Program-made: the position numbers and the translations under genes
Source of the DNA: Arcanobacterium_A hippocoleae_A
GTDB lineage: Bacteria; Actinomycetota; Actinomycetes; Actinomycetales; Actinomycetaceae
Strand: one strand, 5' to 3'
DNA length: 64,000 nucleotides
NCBI GenBank assembly: GCA_040360365.1
Contig: CP136412.1
In this document: in pieces, positions 1 through 9,473 of the stretch
How positions within the stretch are numbered: position 1 is the first letter of the stretch
Layout: every line of letters starts with the position of its first letter
Notes under the pieces: generated by a model
What the model was told of the DNA's origin: nothing
The model's database searches: none
What the model saw: only the letters and a program-made list of their open reading frames with translations

Positions 1-549
1 GATTTGTATATTCGGATGGTTTCCGAAGCCGTCGCAAAAATGACCGGCAAAGCACCAGATGACAGCGAGGAGAAAATCGAGATTCGTATTGAGCTGCCGG
101 TAGATGCTTATGTGCCGCAAGGGTGGGTGGCTTCGGAGCGGCTGCGGTTGGAGATTTACACGAAGATTTCTGGAAGCGCCGCCGAAGCGGAACGCGAAGA
201 TATCCGTGCCGAGCTGATTGATCGCTACGGCAGTATCCCGCCGGAAGTAGAACGGCTTTTCCGTCTCGCACGTTTGCGGGAGCTTGCCGGAAAAGTTGGG
301 CTGGCAGAAATTTCGGTGATGGGGAGAAATATTCGTTTTGCTCCAGCGGAGCTTTCAGATTTTCGGCAGGTACGGTTGAAACGGTTGTATCCGCGGGCGA
401 TTTTAAAACCTGCTGTCCGCGCAGTTCTCCTGCCGCTGCCGGAAGGGGAGCTTGGGCGCATGGACGGCGCGGGCGGCGGAGAGCTGACCAACGAAGCAAT
501 GTTTGAATACGTTGAGCAGTTCATTCACGCCATAATTGTGGCAAACTGA
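1..549 (+). CDS. mfd: Transcription-repair coupling factor Mfd, C-terminal end (partial)
   Basis: The window opens inside this gene. The reading frame is open from base 1 and stops at 547-549. The 182 residues begin with a DLYIRMVSEAV-type stretch, the end of the helicase module, followed by the Mfd C-terminal regulatory domain (IELPVDAYVPQGWV, ERLRLEIYTKIS, ELIDRYGSIPPEVERLF). Mfd is a DNA translocase that removes RNA polymerase stalled at lesions and recruits UvrA. The rest, including the translocase motifs, lies upstream of the window. The C-terminal tail after residue 150 is of normal length, so the 3' end looks intact. Confidence 0.93.
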   Translation, partial: DLYIRMVSEAVAKMTGKAPDDSEEKIEIRIELPVDAYVPQGWVASERLRLEIYTKISGSAAEAEREDIRAELIDRYGSIPPEVERLFRLARLRELAGKVGLAEISVMGRNIRFAPAELSDFRQVRLKRLYPRAILKPAVRAVLLPLPEGELGRMDGAGGGELTNEAMFEYVEQFIHAIIVAN

Positions 550-939
550 ATGTGAAAGTTAAGTACGATTTCGAAAGTTAAATGCGATGCCGCGGGGAAC
601 TGGCGATTTTCCGGTGCCTAATTTCGGCGGAAGATAGTTTGCCTGGTTTTCGACCCGCCGTGCTGCTGCGGATATTTGAGTTTTTGCGTGTTTAGAAAGT
701 GATAATCAGCTGTTTTGGTTGCGCCGGCTTTGTGACTGCCGGGGTATCTGCGAGAATTAACATGTTGTAAAGTCTTGAAAATGCACGCTTTAGTGGCAGT
801 TTCGGCGCAAGTTTCAATCTCGTGTCTTAGAAATGCAAATATTTCGAAGCTGCGGTTTTCAACTTCTGAAATATCGCAGCCTTCGTATTTTGTACTTTGT
901 GATTTTAGGGCGCGCACAATCCAAATTAGGATCTAAAAA
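550..939. other. Intergenic gap between mfd and lysS, no gene recognised
   Basis: 390 bases with no convincing coding frame, RNA gene or strong terminator. The lysS promoter presumably lies here, but no clear -35/-10 pair can be asserted. A 99-codon open frame on the minus strand has no recognisable protein content. Confidence 0.5.
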
Positions 940-2472
940 ATGAATCAGAATCTCGAATCGAAATCCGAAGTTTTTGGCGACGACGCTCCAGAGCAGATTC
1001 AGGTGCGCCGGGCGAAGCGTGAAAAGCTGCTTGCTGATGGTTTCGAAGCATACCCGGCGCAGCTGCCGATTACTTCAACTATTGCGCAAGTGCGGGAAAA
1101 GTATGAAAGCGTAGCGCCGGGTGAAGAGCTGGCAGACGAAGTCGGAATTGCTGGGCGGGTGATGTTTATGCGTCCGTCGGGAAAGATTGCATTCACGGTT
1201 TTGCAATCGGGCGACGGCACTCGGGTGCAAGTTATTTTCTCTCTCGCAAATGTGGGCGCAGAATCTTTGGCATATTTGAAAGCAAATGTTGATCTTGGCG
1301 ATCATATATTTGTTGAAGGGCATATTGGTGCTTCAAAACGCGGAGAACTTTCGGTGTTTGCACATTCGTGGCAAATGGCGGCAAAAGCAATTCGTCCGCT
1401 GCCAAAGACTTTCACCACTGCCGACGGCGAAGAGATGAGCTTGAGTGAAGAGACGCGCGTGCGTGCGCGGCATCTTGATTTGATTACGCGCCAAGGCGCC
1501 CGTGATATGATTCGGATTCGGGCAAAAATGATGCGCTCAATTCGCAAGACTTTCGAAGATCGTGAGTTTATCGAGATTGAGACACCGATTTTGCAGACTT
1601 TGCATGGCGGTGCGGCAGCTCGCCCTTTTACCACGCATATCAACGCTTATGATGAAGATTTGTATCTGCGGATTGCAACCGAGCTTTATCTCAAACGCGC
1701 CGTAGTCGGCGGTGTAGAGCGCGTTTACGAAATTGGTAAGAATTTCCGTAACGAAGGCGCTGATTCTTCACATTCGCCAGAGTTTTCCGCAATGGAAGCA
1801 TATCAGGCTTATGCCACCTACGATACGATGGCAAAGCTGACTAAAGATTTGATTCAAAATGCAGCGATGGACATTTTCGGTACCACTACCGTAACTCTCG
1901 CCGACGGCACCGAGTACGATTTGGGCGGAGAATGGGACGAAATCTGCCTTTATGATTCGCTTTCGGCGGCGCTGGGAGAAGAAATTACGGTGGAAACTCC
2001 GCGGGAGCGCTTAATTGAGATCGCGAATGAGCATGGGATTAAGGTGAAAGATTATGCCGTAAACGGCAAGATTGCAGAAGATATTTGGGAAGAACTGGTG
2101 GGCGACCACCTTTATCGCCCAACTTTCGTGCGTGATTTCCCGGAAGACACTTCACCGCTCACGCGCGGGCATCGCACTAAGCCTGGGCTTACCGAAAAAT
2201 GGGATTTATATATTCGCGGTGTGGAAACTGCTACTGCATATTCCGAGCTTGCCGATCCAGTGATTCAGCGGGAACGTTTAACCGCGCAATCGCTGGAAGC
2301 AGCAAATGGTGATCCGGAAGCAATGCAGCTCGATGAAGATTTCATTGAAGCAATGGAGCAGGGATTCCCGCCGTCGGGCGGCATGGGCATGGGGATTGAC
2401 CGGATGCTGATGGCGCTTACTGGTTTCGGGATCCGTGAGACTATTGCTTTCCCGTTTGTAAAGCGCGGATAA
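940..2472 (+). CDS. lysS: Lysyl-tRNA synthetase, class II
   Basis: A 510-residue cytoplasmic enzyme that charges tRNA-Lys with lysine using ATP. The N-terminal OB-fold anticodon-binding domain spans roughly residues 55-160 (VGIAGRVMFMRPSGKIAFTVL). The class II catalytic core follows, with motif 2 (FRNEGADSSHSPEFSAMEAY, about residue 267) and motif 3 (GGMGMGIDRMLMALTG near the C-terminus). Length is normal for bacterial LysS. The ATG at 940 is the only start that leaves the N-terminal charged extension intact. It appears to be transcribed alone. Confidence 0.97.
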   Translation: MNQNLESKSEVFGDDAPEQIQVRRAKREKLLADGFEAYPAQLPITSTIAQVREKYESVAPGEELADEVGIAGRVMFMRPSGKIAFTVLQSGDGTRVQVIFSLANVGAESLAYLKANVDLGDHIFVEGHIGASKRGELSVFAHSWQMAAKAIRPLPKTFTTADGEEMSLSEETRVRARHLDLITRQGARDMIRIRAKMMRSIRKTFEDREFIEIETPILQTLHGGAAARPFTTHINAYDEDLYLRIATELYLKRAVVGGVERVYEIGKNFRNEGADSSHSPEFSAMEAYQAYATYDTMAKLTKDLIQNAAMDIFGTTTVTLADGTEYDLGGEWDEICLYDSLSAALGEEITVETPRERLIEIANEHGIKVKDYAVNGKIAEDIWEELVGDHLYRPTFVRDFPEDTSPLTRGHRTKPGLTEKWDLYIRGVETATAYSELADPVIQRERLTAQSLEAANGDPEAMQLDEDFIEAMEQGFPPSGGMGMGIDRMLMALTGFGIRETIAFPFVKRG

Positions 2473-2656
2473 GCGGTTAGCACAAACGCGGAAGTGAATT
2501 TGACGCGCTCTGTTGCGCGTTAGCTCAATATAGCGGCTGTTTTATGTGAAGTGCGTGCTGAGTTTATTTTGAACTGGGCATGCACTTTGCTTTTATCTGG
2601 GCGGCGGTGTTATTCGCTTTGACTAATGTAGCTGATAGCGAAGTAGGTATTAGTCC

Positions 2657-2856
2657 GCGTAAGCGGCGGCAGAAGTAATTGTGAGTCTGCGTAAGCGGCG
2701 TCATAATCTCTGGAATTTCACGTAAGCGGCGGCAAGAACTTGGTCTGTATTTTTTACCGTCGAAAGTGCTTGCGTTTACGCAGGTCGCAGGATTAAAGCA
2801 GCGACGGCTTTCCCGTAGTTGCGCAAAACCGCCTATTTCGCCACTGCTTACGTAAC
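2657..2856. repeat. Palindrome-ended intergenic element, copy A
   Basis: Three short direct repeats with core CGTAAGCGGCG start at 2657, 2689 and 2720 (spacing 32 and 31). From 2720 to 2855 the sequence aligns along its whole length with a second copy near 53995-54131. The end at 2840-2855 is the inverted form of the start: ACGTAAGCGGCGGC at 2720 against TACGTAAGCAGTGGC read on the minus strand from 2852. The rest of the 2473-3021 gap holds no gene that can be supported. Confidence 0.75.
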
Positions 2857-3021
2857 ATTGCAAGGATTATGCCGGCAGTTATGTAATAAAATGCCGGCAA
2901 TTTACTCCGCATGTAAACAAAATGCAACTCTCACGCGAACAAAAACGCAAACCTGCACAAACGAAACACGAAGCACCGATTTAATTTTGATTTTGGTGAA
3001 CCATCCCAATATTTTGCGGAA

Positions 3022-3687
3022 TTAGGCGCTTAATGCCTGGATTGGAATAACATGCACGCCGCTTTGCGGGTCAGTGTATGCTATATCTGTTCCACCGACG
3101 ATGAGCATCAGCGCTCGCGGTTCTCCTAGTGCGGCTGTGTCAATGCTGTTGTATGTTGAAACTCGCCCTGAGATTCCTGCAGGGATAGAACCCGGTCCAA
3201 GTTTGATTTCCGCGCCAATCCATGAGCCGTCTTCCAGTACGATTGCGGAATCAAATTCTTTACCCTTAGAGTCGCGATAATGAAGCACGTGCCCGCCAAT
3301 TGCTTCAGCGTATGCGGCAAGCTGTTGATATACATAGTTTTCAAAAATAAATCCGGCAGTTTTGAGATCTTTTAATAGGCGCTCACTGGTAGCTCCAAGG
3401 AGATAAGCCGTCAGTGATGAATCGGTAAAGTATAGCACTGGTGACGTGCGAATCACGGCTTTCGAGCGGAGTCTTGGTGACCAAGCGTCTACGGTGTCAA
3501 CTACAAATAGTCTTTGCAGTGCCGCAAACCATCGTTGGACTGTTGCTCGATCCGCTAATCCGTCTGTGGCAGTGACGTCGGATACAAGTGTTGAGAGGCT
3601 CGGTGCTTGCCCGATGTTTCTTGCAATTGAACGCATTAATGCGCTGCGTGCTGCGCGGTGGTGTGCCTGTTGATATTTACTGCGCAA
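3022..3687 (-). pseudogene. DUF4143-family ATPase, C-terminal remnant
   Basis: The 221-residue frame matches only the C-terminal part of the ATP-binding/DUF4143 family. It has the winged-helix-like section (TVQRWFAALQRLFVVDTVDAW), the conserved FENYVYQQLAAY segment, and the nuclease-like end with the D-x-K pattern (KEFDSAIVLEDGSWIGAEIKLG). The N-terminal AAA+ half with Walker A and B, about 200 residues in intact relatives, is absent. Sequence upstream (3688-3770) does not encode it in any frame. An intact relative lies at 8089-9360. It is most likely a truncated, non-functional copy. Confidence 0.8.
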
Positions 3688-3770
3688 TAATCGGCTGTGA
3701 CGTTAAATGTGATTTATGTAAGGCGGTGACATTTTTTCCAAAACACGTTATAGTGTTCCTGAGCAGTAAA

Positions 3771-3985
3771 ACTGTTTCAGGGCGAGGTGTAATTCCTCAC
3801 TGGCGGTGATAGAGCTTAGATTCCGAGCATAGTATGAGCTTTCGAGCTTTGAGCTAGGCGCGTGAATCGCCGCTTTTAGTCCGCGACCCGCCATCCGTAC
3901 AGCTTGGCAGAGATAGCTTTGCGGATAGCGGCTGACTGGGATGAGATTTCCCGACCAACGGTAATAGTCCGGATGGAAGAAACGG
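3771..3985 (+). promoter_or_regulatory. FMN riboswitch (RFN element)
   Basis: The sequence carries the conserved RFN blocks in order: CAGGGCGAGGTGTAATTCCT and CACTGGCGGT at 3778-3808, the AGTCCGCGACCCG block around 3878-3890, and TAGTCCGGATGGAAGAAAC at 3965-3983. GTTTC at 3774-3778 can pair with GAAAC at 3979-3983 to close helix P1. The middle helix is enlarged. The family binds flavin mononucleotide and switches off riboflavin synthesis or uptake genes. Here it precedes a terminator and ribU, so control is probably by transcription termination. Confidence 0.95.
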
Positions 3986-4022
3986 TAGGCACTGGCATAT
4001 CTCCATATCTGTGCATACCGCC

Positions 4023-4045
4023 GCCCGCTTTTCAGCGGGCTTTTT
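4023..4045 (+). terminator. Riboswitch-linked rho-independent terminator
   Basis: GCCCGC (4023-4028), loop TTTTCA, GCGGGC (4035-4040), then five T. It sits between the RFN element and ribU, the expected position for an expression platform that ends transcription when FMN is bound. Confidence 0.92.
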
Positions 4046-4109
4046 CGTACCAAAATCTGGTGCGTGAAAAAGACGAAGGCATATATGCCTGACGAAAGGT
4101 GCGCAGAGC

Positions 4110-4772
4110 ATGTCTGGCAATCTCACACAACTACACAACACAAACGATACTAACAACAGCTTCAGCAGTGCGGATTCCTCCGCTCATGCTGCCGTATCTT
4201 CTTCTCCTGCGGCTGCCAAGCCGAGATGGAACACTCGGGAATTGGTAACATTGGCAGTTTTTTCCGCGATGGCTGCGATTTTGAGCTTCATCGAAATTGC
4301 TCTTTTCCCGCCGGCACCGTTCTTGAAGTATGATCCCTCAGGCGTGATCGCACTTATTGCCGGATTTATTTTCGGCCCATTTTCCGGATCTGCAGTGGCC
4401 GTCATCTCATGGCTTCCGCGGATTTTTATGAACCCTATTGGTGCTCTGATGAACATTGCTGCAGCGCTGGCGCTAATCTTTCCTGCAGCAGCAATATATC
4501 GGAAGAAGCGCACCCGTCTCGGAGGGATTCTTGGAATGGTGCTCGGCGGAGCGCTCGCTATTATCGTGGCCGTAGGGCTCAACTTCATTGCTACTCCGCT
4601 CTACTACGGCGGCACTGTATCCGATGTGATGAAGATGATTCTTCCGATTCTGGTGCCATTTAACCTCATCAAAATCGTACTCAACTGTGTGATTGTGCAG
4701 CTGCTCTACAAATCCGTGCACAAGATAGTGGGGCAGATGACAAATAAGAAAACTGGACGCAAGCGCGTGTGA
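4110..4772 (+). CDS. ribU: Riboflavin ECF transporter S component
   Basis: 220 residues: a hydrophilic Ser/Ala-rich N-terminus of about 40 residues, then six predicted membrane segments starting at TRELVTLAVFSAMAAILSFI. The PPAPFLKYDPSGVIALIAGF segment is typical of RibU. It is the substrate-binding membrane subunit that captures riboflavin for the energy-coupling module encoded by the next two genes. The FMN riboswitch directly upstream supports the riboflavin assignment. The stop codon overlaps the GTG start of ecfA (GTGA at 4769-4772), so translation is probably coupled. Confidence 0.95.
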   Translation: MSGNLTQLHNTNDTNNSFSSADSSAHAAVSSSPAAAKPRWNTRELVTLAVFSAMAAILSFIEIALFPPAPFLKYDPSGVIALIAGFIFGPFSGSAVAVISWLPRIFMNPIGALMNIAAALALIFPAAAIYRKKRTRLGGILGMVLGGALAIIVAVGLNFIATPLYYGGTVSDVMKMILPILVPFNLIKIVLNCVIVQLLYKSVHKIVGQMTNKKTGRKRV

Positions 4773-7076
4773 GCATGGATATCAACAGCCCAAAGCTGTC
4801 TGCTCTGCCGCGTCCCGTGGAGCGCGCTGTGATTTTCGACGATGTGCGTTTTTCGTATGATGACGAACGTGACGTGCTGCGCGGCATCAGCGCTTGGTTG
4901 GATATGCGCGAATATACCGTGGTGCTTGGTGAAAACGGCAGCGGAAAATCCACGCTTGCCAAACACATAAACGCCTTGCTTATTCCGGATTCGGGGAGTG
5001 TGCACGTGCGCGGTTCGGATACCAGTCACGAGCGCTGCACGCTGGAGGTTCGCCGCAATTGCGCAATGGTTTTTCAAAATCCGGATAATCAAATGGTCGC
5101 CAACACTGTGCGGGACGATGTAGCTTTTGGCCCTGAGAATCTCGGGCTTAATCGTGAAGCTATTATTGAACGGGTAGATCAGGCCTTGGCTGAGGTTGCG
5201 CTCGAAGCTTTCGCGGAGCGAGATCCGAACTCTCTTTCCGGAGGTGAAAAGCAGCGCGTTGCCATTGCCGGAGTGCTGGCGCTGCGTCCCGAACTGATTG
5301 TTTTCGACGAACCCGGCGCGATGCTTGATCCGCGCGGGCGGCGTGGGATTCGGCGTGTAATGCGAGAGCTTAATGATGCCGGAATTGGAGTGGTGCACAT
5401 TACGCACTTTATGGATGAAGCGCTTGCAGCAGACAAAGTGATTGTAATGAAAGAAGGGAAGATTGCGCTTTCCGGCACCCCAACGGAAGTGTTTGCATAC
5501 GGTGACGATATTCGTTCGCTGGGATTGGAAGAGCCGTTCGCGATGCAGCTTGCGCAAGCGCTGCAGGGGCGAGGAGTGCCGGTGCCGGATACTGGAAACA
5601 TGGAAGATATTATCGAGACGCTGTATGCAGGTGGGTGCGTAGATGAAAGCGCAGTTCACAGTGTGACCGCGGAAGCGGATTGCAGCTCGGATAAACGTTT
5701 CGTTTGCGGTGTACGCGAGCGCCGACATGGGCAGTATGAACCTGAGCATAATTCTTTCAGCATATTTGGGCGTAACGAAAAGAATACATTTGGGCATGCA
5801 AGTGAAAATATAGCTGCACTCGGTTTAAAGAACACTGCTGAACAGGGGATAACGAACGCAGCTGCTCACGACGCAAAGAGCCTCGTTGGGGAGATTGAGT
5901 TTCGCGGCGTCACATTTGCGGCGGATCCAAAAGCTGTGAAGCTGCTTCGCCGCGCTCCTGAGACAGCGAGCCGAGAGCATGGGGCGATTCTAGCGGGGAT
6001 TGATTTACGTATCGCGGCCGGAGAATTTTGCTGCATCGTGGGGCATACCGGATCTGGGAAATCGACGTTAGTAGAGCAGATAAAAGGCTTACACGCACCG
6101 ACTGCCGGTGAAATATTGATTGACGGCGAAATTGCGGGGAGCCGCGGCAGCGAAACACGGGCTTAAATCGGTGCTGGAGCTTTGGAAAGAGCGGGTGCCG
6201 TCGTGAAGAGAAAGCGCAGAGGCAGAAAACCTTGCGGGCGATGATTGGATATGTGAGTCAGTATCCTGAATATCAGCTTTTTGCGGAAACAGTTTTTGCC
6301 GACGTCACTTTTGGTCCGAAAAACTTTGGCGCAAGCGAAGCACAGCGGGAAGAGATGTACGCTGAAGCGATGCGGGAGGTGGGGCTAGATCCGGCAGAAC
6401 TGCGCGAGACGTCGCCTTTTGAACTGTCGGGAGGCCAAAAACGCCGTGTGGCTTTTGCGGGGATTCTTGCAATGCGCCCAAAAGTGCTGATTGTTGACGA
6501 ACCAATGGCCGGATTAGATCCGCGCGGGCGGCAAGAGATTAAAGAAATTTTGCAGCGATTGCATAGCGTCGGTACTACGATTGTGATGGTTTCGCATTCT
6601 ATGGACGACGTCGCGCAGCTTGCCGAACATATTGTGGTGCTCAATCATGGCAAGGTGTTTATGGAGGGAAACCGTAACGCTGTGTTTTCACGAGCGCAGG
6701 AGCTGCGTGATATTGGGCTTGGGATTCCGAAAGCTGCAGCGTGTGCAAAAAGCTGGCTGCGCGCGGCTGGGAGTTTGCGCCGATACCCTACACTCTTGAC
6801 GAGCTTGCAGATGCAATCGCGAATCAATGGTGCGGGAGAAATTCTCAGCACGGCGTCGAGAACATACGGCAGGATTCCGGTGTTTCGCAAATGTTCCCGG
6901 CTTCTCAGATATCTTCGGCTTCTCATCCTCATCAAGAGGTGAGTTCATGCCGATCCCAAGACGAGCTTTCCGCTGGTGTTCCCGCTGATTGTGCTGTAGA
7001 TTTCTCCGCCGATTGTTCTTTGGAGCTTTCTTCTGCGATTCCGAGGAGTGAGAAACGAGGTGACTATGGCGTTTAG
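4769..7076 (+). CDS. ecfA: Fused ECF transporter ATPase (two ATP-binding domains), frame-broken
   Basis: A double-length energising subunit of the ECF riboflavin importer. Domain 1 has Walker A GENGSGKST, Q-loop VFQNPDNQM, signature LSGGEKQRV and Walker B LIVFDEPGAMLDP. A linker of about 110 residues follows. Domain 2 has Walker A GHTGSGKST, SQYPEYQLF, LSGGQKRRV and VLIVDEPMAGLDP. The frame breaks twice. One missing base between 6124 and 6163 (for example in the G4 run at 6136-6139) restores reading into 6232 onward. One missing A in the A5 run near 6747-6751 restores the tail that ends at 7074-7076. Restored length is about 769 residues. A two-event alternative exists for the first break. 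It overlaps ecfT by 11 bases. Confidence 0.85.
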
Positions 7077-7872
7077 TGTGCCGTTCGGGCAGTTTGTGAA
7101 TGTTGATTCGCCGCTGCATCGTTTGGATCCGCGCGTAAAAATCGTACTTACAGGCACTTTGATGGCGGCGGTGTTGGCGGCGAACTCCTATCTCACACTC
7201 GGTGTTATGGTGGTGTTTTTCTTCGCGTTAGCTGTGCTTTCGCGCGTGCCGCTGGGTGATATCTTGCGCGCTATTCGCCCGATTTTCTTCTTAATGCTGG
7301 CTTCGGCACTGCTGAATCTCTTTGCGATTCGTACGGGGCAGGTGCTGGTGCATTGGCATTTTGTTCTAATCACTTCCGACGGTGTGCGCGCAACAATCAT
7401 TATGCTCTCGCGGCTGCTCTGTCTGATGTTCGGCGGAGCGTTGCTTTCGCTCACTACTCCAGCTATTCGTTTCGCTGATGCACTGGAACGCATGTGTAAG
7501 CCGTTGGAGCGTTTCGGCTTTCCAGCTCGCGAAATGGCGTTGATGAGTTCAATTTCTTTGCGTTTCATCCCAATTCTCTTTGGTGAAGCGCAGCGAATTA
7601 TGAAAGCGCAATCAGCACGCGGAGCTGATCTTGGATCAGGCAGACTGTGCGATAAAGTGCGTTTCTTTATCCCGATTCTCGTGCCGCTCTTCGCTAGCGC
7701 GCTGCGCCACTCGGATGAGTTGGCTGTCGCGATGGAAGCTCGCTGCTACAGCGCTGGAGCTGAACGCAGCCGCTATCGGGAACTGCGAATCGGGCGCAGT
7801 GACGCTTCCGCAATTGCGGCAGTATCTGCTCTCGCTGCAGGCATTGCTGCCATGCGTGTGTGCGGGTTTTAG
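7066..7872 (+). CDS. ecfT: ECF transporter transmembrane protein EcfT
   Basis: 268 residues from the ATG at 7066, chosen because GAGGTG lies just upstream; a GTG at 7048 is possible. Membrane segments lie at about residues 30-60, 75-95 and 110-135, plus the cytoplasmic coupling region with the two EcfT-type arginine motifs (AQSARGADLG and AMEARCYSAG) that contact the two ATPase domains. It completes the riboflavin transporter with RibU and EcfA. The second motif reads ARC instead of the usual ARG. Confidence 0.93.
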   Translation: MAFSVPFGQFVNVDSPLHRLDPRVKIVLTGTLMAAVLAANSYLTLGVMVVFFFALAVLSRVPLGDILRAIRPIFFLMLASALLNLFAIRTGQVLVHWHFVLITSDGVRATIIMLSRLLCLMFGGALLSLTTPAIRFADALERMCKPLERFGFPAREMALMSSISLRFIPILFGEAQRIMKAQSARGADLGSGRLCDKVRFFIPILVPLFASALRHSDELAVAMEARCYSAGAERSRYRELRIGRSDASAIAAVSALAAGIAAMRVCGF

Positions 7873-7966
7873 GGTTGGGCTCTGAGGTTTTGAGGTGCTT
7901 CATGTTAAAGGTCATCAACTCGTTTGGGCCTTGGGGAATTCGGCGGTGTTGTGTCAACTCGCATAT

Positions 7967-8070
7967 GCTGCAGAACCGCAACGGAATGTGTGTAAAACCG
8001 CAATGAAAATGCTGCAGAACCGCAACGGAATGTGTGTAAAACCGCAATGAGAACGCTGCAGAACCGCAGC
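7967..8070. repeat. 44-bp tandem repeat, about 2.4 copies
   Basis: Units begin GCTGCAGAACCGCA at 7967, 8011 and 8055 (period 44). The unit interior contains TGTGTAAAACCGCAATGA. It lies immediately before the ATPase gene, and an in-frame upstream ATG of that gene falls inside the repeat. Confidence 0.93.
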
Positions 8071-8088
8071 ATGTGGTATGTTTGGTTT

Positions 8089-9360
8089 ATGGAAAGCTCG
8101 TTAATTAGCCGAAATTCCCAATCTTTAGCGGAAGAAATTCTTTCTGACACTCCGGTTCTTTGCGTCTCTGGAGCCAGGCAAGTTGGAAAGACCACTTTTG
8201 TGCGTCAGCTTATTGAAAACCGGCAGGCGCAGATGGTTAATCTTGATGATTATGCAGTTCTTTCAGCAGCGCAAGCAGATCCGGATGGGTTTGTGCGGCA
8301 ATTTCCGCAGGGAATTTTGGCGATTGATGAAATTCAGCGTGTACCAAGTCTGTTTCGGGCAATAAAAGGGGCGCTCGAAGAAAATCGGCGTCCAGGGTGC
8401 TTTATTGTCACTGGCTCATCTAATTTAGAATCGTTGCGTGGTTCTGAAGAAAGTCTTGCGGGCCGGGCTGAGACTATTTTTCTGCGTGGATTAAGCCAGG
8501 GTGAACTGCGCGGAAAATGTGAAGATTTTGCCGATTTGATTTGGAAGATGGGTGAGAGCGGGGAGATGCCGGAGATTAGTTCGCAAGCTCGTTCGTATAC
8601 CCGTCGTGACTATTTAAAAATGGTAGTTACTCCCAACTATCCAGAGCTTCTTAATGCTATGCCGCGGCGTCAAAGCAGATGGGCGGATGCATATGTGCAG
8701 CGAGTACTTTCAAAAGACGCATCAGAAATTTGTGGAATCCAGTTCCCGGATCGGCTTGAGCGCATGCTTAACCTGATTGCGAGTATGGGTGCTTTTGAAT
8801 TTGTAGCGGCGCATTCTGCTCGGGAACTAAATATTCCTGAACGAAGCCTCCCGAATTATCTCGCTGCACTGAAAGATGTGTTTTTAATAGATGTTTTACC
8901 TGCTTGGGGTGCAAATTTACACAAAAGGGTGATTTCCAAACCGAAAGTATTTTTGCAAGATTCAGGTATAGCGGCGATTATTTCTGGTATGAATGCTGAT
9001 GCTTTAGAACTGCAAATTTCAAGCAGTATTACTCGCGGTTTAGTTGAATCGTTTGTTGCTTCTGAATTATTAAAGCAGCAAACGTGGTCGAAAGTGCATT
9101 TTAAGATGTTTCATTTTCGTACTTCGACGGGGAAAGAAGTCGATTTAGTGCTTGAAGATCGTGGGCGAAACGTGGTGGGGATTGAAGTGAAAGCTGCGAT
9201 GTCGCTTTCTATGAAAGATTTTTCCGGGCTGAAATATCTTCAGGAGCTTGCTGGTGAGAAATTTAAGGCAGGGATTGTGCTGTACGCGGGGAAAGAAATA
9301 CTTCCAATGGGCGCGAGACTCTGGGCAATGCCGATTTCGATGCTCTGGCAAGCACACTAA
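8089..9360 (+). CDS. ATP-binding protein of the AAA/DUF4143 family
   Basis: 423 residues. N-terminal AAA+ domain with Walker A GARQVGKTTF (about residue 31) and Walker B LAIDEIQRV. C-terminal DUF4143 domain with the nuclease-like pattern ending in EVDLVLEDRGRNVVGIEVKA. The role of these proteins is not established; they are often accessory and linked to mobile or defence genes. Start: the ATG at 8089 gives MESSLISRNSQSL, the usual N-terminus of the family, whereas the earlier ATG at 8032 lies inside a tandem repeat. No obvious operon partner. Confidence 0.85.
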   Translation: MESSLISRNSQSLAEEILSDTPVLCVSGARQVGKTTFVRQLIENRQAQMVNLDDYAVLSAAQADPDGFVRQFPQGILAIDEIQRVPSLFRAIKGALEENRRPGCFIVTGSSNLESLRGSEESLAGRAETIFLRGLSQGELRGKCEDFADLIWKMGESGEMPEISSQARSYTRRDYLKMVVTPNYPELLNAMPRRQSRWADAYVQRVLSKDASEICGIQFPDRLERMLNLIASMGAFEFVAAHSARELNIPERSLPNYLAALKDVFLIDVLPAWGANLHKRVISKPKVFLQDSGIAAIISGMNADALELQISSSITRGLVESFVASELLKQQTWSKVHFKMFHFRTSTGKEVDLVLEDRGRNVVGIEVKAAMSLSMKDFSGLKYLQELAGEKFKAGIVLYAGKEILPMGARLWAMPISMLWQAH

Positions 9361-9473
9361 TTGCTGAGAGCGGCAAATACGGCAAATGTATTTCAGCTCG
9401 GCTGAGCGAAGAAAATCATATAAGCAATCTGTCCGTTTGCTGCAGCGAGTGAATATTAAGTAGGGCGGAACAT

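Noticed and set aside
2657..2733. Three evenly spaced short repeats resembling a mini CRISPR array
   Set aside because: Repeats are only about 11-14 bases, spacers about 18, no cas genes, and the same repeat is the arm of a palindromic element.
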